Shown one piece after another: positions 17,601-26,500 of a stretch of 41,385 nucleotides of DNA. The stretch comes from an uncultured Clostridia bacterium. Its GTDB lineage: Bacteria; Bacillota; Clostridia; TANB77; CAG-508. A program made the position numbers and the translations under genes. The stretch's first letter is position 1. Each line of letters begins with the position of its first letter. Location: the NCBI GenBank assembly GCA_946401865.1, contig CAMIVO010000012.1, forward strand, positions 1 to 41,385. Reading direction: 5' to 3'. Below the pieces are notes generated by a model. It saw only the letters and a program-made list of their open reading frames with translations. It made no database searches and had not been told where the DNA came from.

Positions 17601-17802
17601 AAGATTACCAATTACTACTCCACTTTGTGCTGGTGATGTTTTATGGAGAAGTGGACATGTATGTATGTATCTAGGAGATGGAAAATATGTTGCTGCACAT
17701 GGACAAGAGGGATATTATGCATCAAATATAGCTGAACAAATTAGTGTATATGAAGACAATCCAGCGAATTATACGTATATATATAGATTTGTTACTAATT
17801 AA
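14662..17802 (+). CDS. T4SS peptidoglycan hydrolase, C-terminal part (end of VanY + SleB-like + NlpC/P60)
   Basis: In the +1 frame the protein continues with the missing VanY end (YGWEWLEHAG, then DSQHF near 14785-14799). Next comes a first muramidase/SleB-like segment (CQQEQGSPKGAAAEAS, from 14938), then a long beta-rich region. A clear SleB-type cell-wall hydrolase domain follows (AAERGGGTQQQQEYVVSVIL from about 16975, with SGGSHNFYT-like end). A C-terminal NlpC/P60 domain has catalytic Cys in YDCSSLVKRLY (about 17512) and His in SGHVCMYLG and AAHG. Without recoding, the first usual start codon is TTG 14935, which has no ribosome-binding site and would cut into a domain. It is therefore probably made only as a fusion. 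It would open the cell wall for the secretion channel. Confidence 0.8.
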   Translation, partial: GWTQIEKDQKIARNTKIYEIFTKYGWEWLEHAGANGNSLDSQHFSKNENGSFKSIDWNNIETEEESSSSAQSENNFVKYDLTDEQLRKIASLCQQEQGSPKGAAAEASLMANILELGRYHTIGDNRIDADGLYNWVRDGGWFHEAAHYMDLENASDEVIEAVKKVLVEGKRVLPKYVNEHDNFNDITSVINNGSQVDKTDKANYIKNVSIISNRFSSTYTFYDFPGTNDPFGTTLTAAEREQYGDECFDFDSGEFQSGNTKSSSKSSSTGNKNKTFYAKVATWSEVTNICETTYEKSSDKAEVEQDEIVNTNDTNLRLTLTNVNYQDFISGYTMPFNYLWALLITSQNKDLVMDLADLVYNSEIEITIYDNLNVNTSVKVEQYTKKRDIETGILARTQFTDSQGQTHNIAYPLKNYNDSDEVKYTKTYTTITKTNTITQSLSKADVWIVNYTQNYNYMPKETTVTEGDIITKENQTFLPPETKLNQDIYRHLPGYENEIKQSTRGSEEYQQAMAQARSDAAGTTEHDNENSEDNTQEIESINVSDFAITTIVDRLYNRITRSLINQQEQTTITNEVTKYVSVPAKMEKKDKKGGTIIAQNKTLDGIVRVLEDKRITKIKKEDIEKAFDDETNSKLKPLKFCQDGKILKIRCTGKGENKKYTLYKLENFVQILLDNHFAKKNLIDESAYGWLITILEINAEVDDVEMIDITKYLIYKATGKNLGIDENNVDFSVYDPANFKKTSTGTLGSGGASYSSINITPEELEILYKVTAAERGGGTQQQQEYVVSVILNRVLSSRFPNTVRDVVYAPEQFACITDGNYDRANPSEVTKAAVDNVIATGDKAHFATYFMTPHASLKPDNQSWVRNLSYLFNDTDENLKNTDTGGSHNFYTTEADLSELQQYSQSNYDFLGSLSSENQMKMKNMLDEAVRIANDNRYLYSQSLRNNEFYYDCSSLVKRLYNQFFNINLPDTTRDYTSNKRLPITTPLCAGDVLWRSGHVCMYLGDGKYVAAHGQEGYYASNIAEQISVYEDNPANYTYIYRFVTN

Positions 17803-17831
17803 GTCTATGCCTTAAGGAAGGAATGGGATAA

Positions 17832-19127
17832 ATGAAAATTATTAGAAATTTAATAATTTGTTTAATTATAGGTATTATAATTTTGATTTCTATAATAATT
17901 GTATTAAAAAAAAATAATAATGTAGAAGGTGATAATAACACTAATTATACAAACCAAAATGAAGTTACTGGAGATTCTGGTGAATCTAAATTTATGTCTG
18001 ATGATATAAAAGAAGTGGAATCATTTAGCAAACTAAATACAATTAATTATTGTATAAAAAGTTTTTTTTCAAATACTGAAAATAATCAAAATGCAGAGAC
18101 TAATAAAAAATATGCTTTATTAAGCAGTAGTTATATTGAAAAAAATCAGATAACGAGTGAAAATATAAATAAGCATATTAAGAATTATAATAAAATTATA
18201 AATCCTGTAATTCTTAACACAAAAGCAATAATAAATTATCCAATAGAAAAGTATGTTGTTTATGGGGCTTTAGTTAATACCGAAAATAAAATAGAAGATT
18301 ATTTTTTCTTATATGTAAATTTAGATTTACAAAATAATTCTTTTTCAATAGAACCAATAAATGAGGAGTATTCAGAAATAGATAATTTTAAGTTTATAAA
18401 TGAAAATAAAGGTATTGAATTAAACTATTATAATAAATATTATAATAATATTGAAGGACATGAAAGTGCTATAAAGTACTACATAAACAAATTTAAAACT
18501 TTAACTTTAGCAGATACACAGCTTTCATATAATCTAATAGATGATGAATATAAAGAAAAAAAATTCAAAACAATTGACGAGTATAGAAAGTATATTGATT
18601 TAAATACCAACAGAATAAAAAATACTGTAATTGAAAAATATATGGTAAAATACAATAACAAATATACCGAATTTATATGTGTTGATCAAAATGGATTTTA
18701 CTATATATTTAGGCAATACACACCATTAAATTGTAAAGTTCTTCTTGACAACTATACAATAGATTCTGAAGAATTTATCAAAAAATATGATGAAGGAAAT
18801 AGTCAAACAAAAGTTGGCATGAATATTGAAAAATTTATTTCTGCATTAAATTGTAAAGACTATGAATATATTTATAGCAAATTAGATGAAGCATTTAAAA
18901 ATAATAATTTTAAAACAATTGATGATCTAAAAAAATATTTAGATAATAATTCATATAGTACAAATAAAATAACTTATAATACTTTTGAAGAAAAAGGAAA
19001 TGGAATATACACATATCAAACAGAAATATCAGATGCTTCTAATGATAATTCACCAACAAAAGAATTAACAATAATAATGAAATTAAATGAAAATAGAGAA
19101 TATGTAATGTCTTTTAGTATTAATTAA
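17832..19127 (+). CDS. Membrane-anchored protein with three NTF2-like modules
   Basis: The 431-aa product has one N-terminal transmembrane helix (about 5-27) and a hydrophilic linker, followed by three repeats of one module. These lie at about residues 65-175 (INYCIKSFFS), 200-310 (IKYYINKFKTLTLADTQLSYNLID with FKTIDEYRKYID) and 330-431 (IEKFISALNCKDYEYIYSKLD with FKTIDDLKKYLDN). The repeats match the single module of the 308-aa protein upstream. It is probably an extracytoplasmic scaffold of the secretion channel, like TcpC/VirB8. Its ATG follows AAGGAAGG, 29 bases after the hydrolase, and the ABC transporter genes follow without a terminator. Confidence 0.6.
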   Translation: MKIIRNLIICLIIGIIILISIIIVLKKNNNVEGDNNTNYTNQNEVTGDSGESKFMSDDIKEVESFSKLNTINYCIKSFFSNTENNQNAETNKKYALLSSSYIEKNQITSENINKHIKNYNKIINPVILNTKAIINYPIEKYVVYGALVNTENKIEDYFFLYVNLDLQNNSFSIEPINEEYSEIDNFKFINENKGIELNYYNKYYNNIEGHESAIKYYINKFKTLTLADTQLSYNLIDDEYKEKKFKTIDEYRKYIDLNTNRIKNTVIEKYMVKYNNKYTEFICVDQNGFYYIFRQYTPLNCKVLLDNYTIDSEEFIKKYDEGNSQTKVGMNIEKFISALNCKDYEYIYSKLDEAFKNNNFKTIDDLKKYLDNNSYSTNKITYNTFEEKGNGIYTYQTEISDASNDNSPTKELTIIMKLNENREYVMSFSIN

Positions 19128-19161
19128 GCAGAATGCCAGAATGGAGAAGAGGTACAATAGT

Positions 19162-19890
19162 ATGATAGAAATAAAAAATGTGACAAAATGTTATAGTAAG
19201 AATGTAAAAGTAATTGAAAATCTGGATTTAAAAATAAATGATGGTGAAATATTTGGTTTTATTGGAGCAAACGGTGCTGGTAAAACTACTACAATAAAAA
19301 TGATAACAGGTATTTTAAATATTACAAATGGAGACATATATATAGACGGAAAAAGTATTTCAAAGGAACCAATTGAAGCAAAAGAAAAATTAGGATTGGT
19401 TCCTGATGATCCTAATATTTTCTTGCAATTGAAAGGAATAGAATATTTGAATTTTGTTGCAGATATATATAATGTATCTACAGAAAAAAGAAATAAAGAT
19501 ATTGAAGAACTTGCTAAAAGATTTGAAATATATGATTCTTTAAATGAAAGACTAGAAACTTATTCACATGGAATGAGACAAAAAATAATGATAATTAGTA
19601 CATTAATTCATTCGCCACAAAATTGGATATTAGATGAACCTTTAACAGGACTTGATCCAAAGGCTTCTTATGAATTAAAAAAAATAATGAAGGAATATTC
19701 TCAAAATAATAAATGTGTTTTTTTCTCAACACATATATTAGATGTTGCTGAAAAAATATGTGATAGAATTGGCATTATAGATAAAGGAAAACTACTATTT
19801 GTAGGAAAATTTGATGAATTGAAGAAAGAATTAAAAGAGAACAAATCATTAGAAGAGTTATTTATGGAGATAACAAAAGAAAAAAAATAA
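19162..19890 (+). CDS. ABC-2 type transporter ATP-binding protein
   Basis: This is a single-domain ABC ATPase of the BcrA/CcmA type, which drives drug, lipid or peptide export with a separate permease. From ATG 19162 it has 242 aa with Walker A GANGAGKTT (about 36-44), the signature motif SHGMRQK (about 135), Walker B WILDEPLTGLDP (about 155) and the H-loop STHILD. ATG 19162 is preferred to ATG 19141 because AGAAGAGGT precedes it and the protein then begins IEIKNVTK, as usual. It follows the T4SS genes by 34 bases with no terminator, so it belongs to the same transcript. The substrate is unknown. Confidence 0.9.
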   Translation: MIEIKNVTKCYSKNVKVIENLDLKINDGEIFGFIGANGAGKTTTIKMITGILNITNGDIYIDGKSISKEPIEAKEKLGLVPDDPNIFLQLKGIEYLNFVADIYNVSTEKRNKDIEELAKRFEIYDSLNERLETYSHGMRQKIMIISTLIHSPQNWILDEPLTGLDPKASYELKKIMKEYSQNNKCVFFSTHILDVAEKICDRIGIIDKGKLLFVGKFDELKKELKENKSLEELFMEITKEKK

Positions 19891-19917
19891 ATTACATCAA
19901 AGGAGATGAAAAATTAA

Positions 19918-21597
19918 ATGATAAATATAAAAAACATAAATAATTTAACAAAAATATTTTTTTTAGACTTTGTTGATAAATATAATTTATTTAATAAAAA
20001 AAATAATAAAATAAATAAAAAATCTGGTATCTTTTTTTTGCTAATGATTTTAATTTTTTGTGTAATTTATTTTAGTTATGAAATAATAAGTTTTTTTATA
20101 AAAATACATCAACAAGAGGTATTTTTGAATATTTTTTGGATAGGTGCATCAATACTTACAGTTACTCAATTAATAATATCTTGTAATAATATTTATTATT
20201 ATTCGAAAGATTTAAATAAATTTTTACATTTTCCTATAAAGCCTTTAGATTTGTTAATATCAAGGTTTAATATATTGGTTTTAAATACATATTTTACTAG
20301 TTTTATTTTTCTAGCAATGCCAATGATTATATATGGACTAGTATTACACTTAAGTTTATCATTTTTTATTAATTTATTTGTTGTATTTATAATTTTTCCT
20401 ATTTTACCTGCACTAATAATTAGTTTAATAATGTCACTTTTAACACATTTTTCTAATGTAATAAAAAATAAAAATATTTTGATTGTTTTATTTATAGTGT
20501 TTTTTTTAATGCTAATTATATATGGAGAAGGAGCAATTATAAATAGCTTACTTTCAAATAGCAATAATTTAAATGAAATAAATTATGAGCAATTAGAGAC
20601 TCAAGCAATAAATTTGAATAACAAAATAAAAAACATTGAAAAATATTTTATACAGGTTGATCCTATAATTCAAATATTAAATAATAAAGATATAAATAAT
20701 ATTATTTTCAACTATTTTAAATTATTTTTATATAATATAGTGTTATTTGTAATTTTTATTGTTTGGGGTAAAAAAAATTATTTAAAAAAATTATTAATAA
20801 TAAATAATACAGTTAAAATAAATAAAAATAAAGAAATAAAACGAAAAACTAAAAAAATTAATAGGAAAATATCTAGTATAAAAAAAGATATGAAAATATT
20901 ATTTAGAAATCCTTTGTTTTTTACAGAAGGAATATTTCCAATAATAAGTATTTGTGCTACTGTTGGTATAATTTTTTATTTTTTAAGACCTCAAATAAAA
21001 ACTATTATAAATATGAATACATATCAACTGAATTATAAGATGGATTTTGAGACAATTTTTCTAATTCTTGCATTTATACAGGTTTTAACAACTTTTTCAA
21101 AAATATCAATAACAGCTATTTCTAGAGAGGGGAAAGGAAATGCTATAGAAAAAACATTTCCTGTTAGCTATTTTGAGCAATTTAAAATCAAAACAATTTT
21201 AGGAAAAATAATAAATACATTTATAATAATATTTACGCTTTGTATTATAAAATATATTTTTCCAAAATTTGAACTTATTTATTTATTGTTAATTTTTATA
21301 ATGGCAAGCTTAACAAATATAATAAATAATGATATATTAGTTATAGTGGATTTATTAAATCCTAAAATTAATTGGGAATCTGAATATGAAGTTATTAAGA
21401 ATAATAGAAATAAGATTTTTCAGTACTTTTTTACGATTTTAATAATTGTTATATATAAATATTTAGGAGAGATCTTTAAAGGAGTAGCACTAATTAATAC
21501 GTGCTTATGTATATGCATCATTCTTATTACAATTGCAGTTCTAATAAATATAACCATAAAATTAAATGAAAAAAAATTATTTAATAAAATAAAATGA
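19918..21597 (+). CDS. ABC-2 type transporter permease
   Basis: The 559-aa protein is strongly hydrophobic, with about ten to twelve predicted membrane helices in two sets (about 40-205 and 335-555). A charged lysine/asparagine-rich cytoplasmic segment (about 285-325) lies between them, the shape of large ABC-2 permeases. The gene starts 27 bases after the ATPase gene, behind AAAGGAGATG, and ends at a bidirectional terminator. No catalytic motif is present, so its identity rests on topology and pairing. Being last in the T4SS operon suggests it supports the apparatus, for example by handling envelope components, but this is inference. Confidence 0.8.
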   Translation: MINIKNINNLTKIFFLDFVDKYNLFNKKNNKINKKSGIFFLLMILIFCVIYFSYEIISFFIKIHQQEVFLNIFWIGASILTVTQLIISCNNIYYYSKDLNKFLHFPIKPLDLLISRFNILVLNTYFTSFIFLAMPMIIYGLVLHLSLSFFINLFVVFIIFPILPALIISLIMSLLTHFSNVIKNKNILIVLFIVFFLMLIIYGEGAIINSLLSNSNNLNEINYEQLETQAINLNNKIKNIEKYFIQVDPIIQILNNKDINNIIFNYFKLFLYNIVLFVIFIVWGKKNYLKKLLIINNTVKINKNKEIKRKTKKINRKISSIKKDMKILFRNPLFFTEGIFPIISICATVGIIFYFLRPQIKTIINMNTYQLNYKMDFETIFLILAFIQVLTTFSKISITAISREGKGNAIEKTFPVSYFEQFKIKTILGKIINTFIIIFTLCIIKYIFPKFELIYLLLIFIMASLTNIINNDILVIVDLLNPKINWESEYEVIKNNRNKIFQYFFTILIIVIYKYLGEIFKGVALINTCLCICIILITIAVLINITIKLNEKKLFNKIK

Positions 21598-21625
21598 AGG
21601 ACTTTAATTTAAGTCCTTCATTTTT
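21595..21625. terminator. Bidirectional terminator between convergent genes
   Basis: TGAAGGACTT (21595-21604) and AAGTCCTTCA (21611-21620) form a perfect 10-bp stem with a 6-nt loop. TTTTT follows on the plus strand and an A-rich tract lies on the other side. The stop codons of both convergent genes lie inside the stem. Confidence 0.88.
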
Positions 21626-23358
21626 AAATATCCAAGTTCTTCCCAACTATTATATGCTAAGTTAATTTTAAAGACTAATTTAGGTTTTGCACCAGCTCTG
21701 TTTTTATCAATTACACAAGCATAGTATCTTATATCTGGGTTTTCTGATTTTTCCAAATCAAAGAATTTTGTATCAACTTCATTTAGTGAATATTCATAGT
21801 CACTTAAAGAATTTCTATCGATTTGTTTAAATAAACAAAGTGTATCTAAAACTTCTTTAACAGTTCTACTTACAGCTAAATCATTTACATCTAAGTTTAA
21901 AGGAGAAGTCTTGCTTTCAGAAAGTTGTAAAGATGAACAAATAAAAATATTAAAGTTTTGTGCAATATTTGATAAAATGGTTGCTGTTCTTTTTATTTCT
22001 TCAGGTTTACCAATATTGTCTGTATCTGTTTTTAGGGTATCATAAAATACATATTCTATGTGTTCTTTGTAATAATAATTTATAATTACTTTTTTTAGTT
22101 CATCATTTGTGTGGTCTGTAATATTTATAAAATATATTGAGTTTTTAATTTGTTCACTTGCCCATTCAACGGCCGAAATAGCTTTTCTAAAATCTGATGA
22201 ATAGTTATTTAGCTTTTTTATAAATTGATTTTGCGATTCATTTGATGTTCTTAGTATATATCCATTTTCATCAGTTTCTACATCTTTTGGATTATCTGGT
22301 CTAAATTTAAGTTCTAAAAGTTCACCTTCTGTAATTTTTACATCTTGTTTATGTATTTTTTTGATGTCTGGGTTATTTATAATGGTGGTTAAAAGACATA
22401 GTTTCATTTTTTGTTCAGACATTTCATTTGAAATGACAAGTACTTTTTTCTTGTGTACAAGAGCTGTATATGCAGCTAAATCAATTGTTAATCTACTTTT
22501 ACCATTATTAGAAGGCATGGCAAATGCAAATGTTTCACCTTTTCTAATGCCTTTAAAAACAGAAGATATAATTGGAAAAGGATAAGAAAGACCATTTGCA
22601 AGCTCATTTTCGCCACTTTCAAGAAATGTTACTAGATTTTGTGTTAGAACGCTCTGCTTAAATTTTTGAGTTATTTTTACTTGTTCGACAATATCTGCCA
22701 CTTCTTCTGCTGACATTTTTTGATATAAATCATAATGTGTAATTTCTAAAATTTTATCTTGTATATTTTTTTCTGGTGTTTCATTATATGAAAGTCTTAA
22801 GATAAACAATTTTTTTAATTCTGTATAAATGTCTTCTATATCGTAATCTTTATCTGAAACTAGATTTATTAATTTGCTTTTTAAAATGTATACATCTTCA
22901 TTGTCTTTTGGAAAATTAAAATGTTCTTTAGCTTTTTCAGAGGCATATTTTGAGCCTTCATTAAATAGTATACTTTTATATATATTTAACATTTCATCAT
23001 CTTCAAAATAACATGAATCAAACAAAAAGAAATATTTAGAAATTAGTTTTGGATTTTCTAGTAATAAGCCAATAAATATTTGTTCTAATTCAGGATCACT
23101 TAGTTGTTTGGGATATTTTATACTATCTTCTTCAGAACCTGTTGCAACATCTAAATTTTTATTTTTTTTCTTTTTATTTTTATCTTTATCTTTATCTTTT
23201 GCTTCAAGTTCTTTTTGTTTTAATTCTTTCATTTTATTAAATGCATCTAAATAATTTTCTGAATTTAATAATTCCTCAATTTCATTAATATAATCTTTAT
23301 TTTCATCAGTAATTTTAATTGTTTTAAGCATTTCATAAACATTTGACAATTTATCCAT
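21604..23358 (-). CDS. Divergent DnaB-like (SF4) helicase/ATPase
   Basis: The 584-aa protein has the layout of replicative DnaB. A lysine/aspartate-rich linker lies at about residues 52-70. An N-terminal DnaB-like helical domain follows (SDPELEQIFIGLLLENPKLI near 87-106). The C-terminal RecA-like core has Walker A MPSNNGKSR (about 280-289), a DnaB-like strand VLVISNEMSEQKM, Walker B EYVFYDTL (about 435) and a sensor-like SSLQLSE. The family's usual GGRPGMGKT and SQLNR signatures are replaced, so this is a divergent member and probably not the standard replicative helicase. It is a single-gene unit starting behind AAAGGAAA. It might load or unwind DNA for the neighbouring mobile-type apparatus, but nothing proves this. 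Confidence 0.65.
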   Translation of the reverse strand: MDKLSNVYEMLKTIKITDENKDYINEIEELLNSENYLDAFNKMKELKQKELEAKDKDKDKNKKKKNKNLDVATGSEEDSIKYPKQLSDPELEQIFIGLLLENPKLISKYFFLFDSCYFEDDEMLNIYKSILFNEGSKYASEKAKEHFNFPKDNEDVYILKSKLINLVSDKDYDIEDIYTELKKLFILRLSYNETPEKNIQDKILEITHYDLYQKMSAEEVADIVEQVKITQKFKQSVLTQNLVTFLESGENELANGLSYPFPIISSVFKGIRKGETFAFAMPSNNGKSRLTIDLAAYTALVHKKKVLVISNEMSEQKMKLCLLTTIINNPDIKKIHKQDVKITEGELLELKFRPDNPKDVETDENGYILRTSNESQNQFIKKLNNYSSDFRKAISAVEWASEQIKNSIYFINITDHTNDELKKVIINYYYKEHIEYVFYDTLKTDTDNIGKPEEIKRTATILSNIAQNFNIFICSSLQLSESKTSPLNLDVNDLAVSRTVKEVLDTLCLFKQIDRNSLSDYEYSLNEVDTKFFDLEKSENPDIRYYACVIDKNRAGAKPKLVFKINLAYNSWEELGYLKMKDLN

Positions 23359-23473
23359 AAATTTTTTCCTTTCAACATATGTGTATATAAATGACTTATA
23401 TATGCATATGTATTATTTTAAATTATGTTTATAACTATTTTAACATATTGATTAAAAAAATACCATAAAAAAA

Positions 23474-23502
23474 GAAATTGTTATATAAAAAATAACAATT
23501 TC
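23474..23502 (-). terminator. Terminator after the activase-like gene
   Basis: GAAATTGTTAT (23474-23484) and ATAACAATTTC (23492-23502) form an 11-bp stem. Read on the minus strand it is followed by TTTTTTTATGG, so it terminates the gene at 23512-27765. Confidence 0.82.
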
Positions 23503-23511
23503 CTTATAAAC

Positions 23512-26500
23512 CTATTTATTTTTCAATTTCAAATTATCTTTTGCCACAGTCATTAAAAGTTTAATTCTATTTGCTTGATTTGTTTCACTAGCACCTGGGT
23601 CATAATCCACAGGGGAAATATTTGCAAAAGGATATTTTTGGCGGATTGTTTTAATTACACCTTTTCCAACAACATGGTTTGGCAGACATGCAAAAGGTTG
23701 AACACAAACAATATTTTCAATTCCATGTTCTATGTATTCTACCATTTCAGCTGTTAAAAACCAACCTTCACCAGTTTGGTTTCCAATTGACAAAATGCCT
23801 TTTACTTTATCTTGTAAATCCCAAATATCTGTAAGTGGTAAATAGTTCTTTTTAGATTTAGAAAGGGCTTTTTTTAGGTCTTTTTCCATTATATCTATGA
23901 GATTTAAAGCAATTTTACTTAATGTACTAGCAGTTTTATTTGTATTTAGCAATTTATTAAAGGTTATTTTATTAGTAGCCATATACTTTATAAATCCCAT
24001 AAAATCTGGAAGAACAACTTCAGCTCCTTCTTTTTCTAATAAATCTACAACATGGTTGTTTCCAAATGGATGATATTTTATTAAAATTTCGCCTACAATT
24101 CCTACTTTTGGTTTTTCTTTTGATAGGTCTAATTCAACATGTTCAAATTCGTCTACTATTTGGTAAATAGCATTCTTAAAATCTTTATTGGAACCAATAG
24201 TAACTAAATCTTTGGATTTTTCCATCCATTGTGTAAATAACATTTGAGATTGACCTTTTTTTACTTCATATGCTTTATTTTTATGAAGCATTTTTTGAAG
24301 TAAATCTCCTAGAATAACTCCTCTTAATAGTTTTTCTACCATATTAGGAGTTAGTTTAAATCCTGATGCTTTTTCTAAGCCAGCAACATTTAAAGAAATT
24401 ACGGGTACTTGCTCAAAACCAGCATCTTTTAAGGCTTTGCGGATAAAACCAATATAGTTTGTTGCTCTACAACCACCACCGGTTTGAGACATAATTAATG
24501 CAGTTTTATTAACATCATATTCTCCAGATTCTAATGCTTCAATCATTTGACCTGTAACTAAAATTGATGGATAACATGCATCATTATTTACATATTTTAA
24601 TCCTGTTTCTACAGTATGAGGAGTGCATTCTCTAAGTAAATGCATATTATACCCACAAGAATTTATTGCAGGTTCTAAAAGTTCAAAATGAATAGGAAGC
24701 ATCATAGGAATTAAAACAGTATAATCTTTTTTCATCTTTTTGGTAAACATTTTTTTATTTATTTCATAATTGCCTTCAAGTTTTTCTTTTTGTCTTTTAT
24801 TCATACTTGCGATAAGAGAACGTATACGAATTTTTACAGCTCCTAGGTTATTTACTTCATCTATTTTTATTAGAGTATACATTTTACCAAAGCTTCTAAG
24901 AATTTCTTCAACTTGGTCAGTAGTTACTGCATCTACGCCACATCCAAAAGAGTTAAGTTGTACAAGTTCTAAGTTGTCATTTTTTCCAACAAAATCTGCA
25001 GCAGCATATAATCTAGAATGGAACATCCATTGATCTACTACACGAATTGGACGTTTAACCTCAACTTCATTTGATATACTGTCTTCAGTTAGTACTGCTA
25101 AACCTAAAGATGTAATTAAGGTATCTATACCATGATTTATTTCGGGGTCTATATGATATGGTCTACCAGCAAGTACAATACCTTTTAAATTATTATTTTT
25201 TAAATATCTAACAGTTTCTTTTCCTCTGTTACGTATATCTTCTTTGCATTTTTGATATTCTGCTTCAGCTTTTTCTGCAGAACTAATTAGTTCTTGTTTA
25301 GAAAAATTATATTTCTTGAATTCAGGTACTTCTAAAACTCTTTTTACTAAATTTGGTATGTCAAAAGGTAAAAATGGATTTATAAATGTAATGTCATCAC
25401 GTTTTAAATTTTCAACATTGTTTTTTAGTACTTCAGAATATGAAATTACTATAGGGCAGTTAAATTTATTATCTGCTTTTTCTTGTTCTTTTCTATTATA
25501 TGGCATACAAGGATAAAAAATAGTTTGAATTCCTTGTTCTATTAGGCTTTCTATATGACCATGAGAAAGTTTTGCAGGATAACATACAGATTCTGAAGGC
25601 ATAGATTCCATGCCCTTTTCATATGTAGCTCTAGTACTTTTTTCAGAAATAATTACTCTAAATCCTAAGTTAGTAAAAAATGTAAACCAAAAAGGATAAT
25701 CTTCATACATATTTAAAACTCTAGGAATTCCAATTGTTCCACGTGAGGCTTGTTCTTCTGTAAGAGGTTTATATTCAAAAATTCTTTCATATTTATATTT
25801 AACAAGATTTGGTAAGTTCTTTTTGTGAGAATCAGTATTACCTGCACCTTTTTCACATCTGTTTCCTGAAATATATCTTTTTCCATTACCAAATGTATTT
25901 ATTGTAAGTTTACAATGGTTTTCACATCTATTACATCTTGTATGTGTAATTTTAATATCTAATTTATCTAAATCTTCATTTTTAGCAATTGTAGAATAGT
26001 ATTCCATATTTAGATTTGTTTCATACTGTTCTTTTGCGATTAAAGCTATTCCGTAAGCTCCCATTAAACCAGCTATATCTGGTCTAATAACATTTTTACC
26101 AACAATTTTTTCGAAAGCACGTAAAACCGCATCATTGTAGAATGTTCCGCCCTGTACAACTATTTTATCACCTAATGTATTAAAATCACGTATTTTCATT
26201 ACTTTTTGTAAGGCATTTTTTATAACCGAATAAGAAAGTCCGCTTGAAATATCTCCAACAGAATAGCCTTCTTTTTGAGCTTGTTTTATTTTAGAATTCA
26301 TAAAAACTGTACATCTTGAACCTAAATCAACAGGTCTTTTTGCATCTATTGCTTGTTTTACAAATTCAGATATCTCTAAGTTTAAACTTTTGGCAAAGGT
26401 TTCTATAAATGAACCACAACCTGAAGAACATGCTTCATTTAGCATAATTGTATCAATGGCACCATCCTTTAAGTGAATGTATTTCATATCTTGACCACCA

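Noticed and set aside
14935..17802. Independent gene starting at TTG 14935
   Set aside because: No Shine-Dalgarno sequence precedes this TTG. The frame is open far upstream and encodes the missing end of the VanY domain, so a separate start would truncate the protein.
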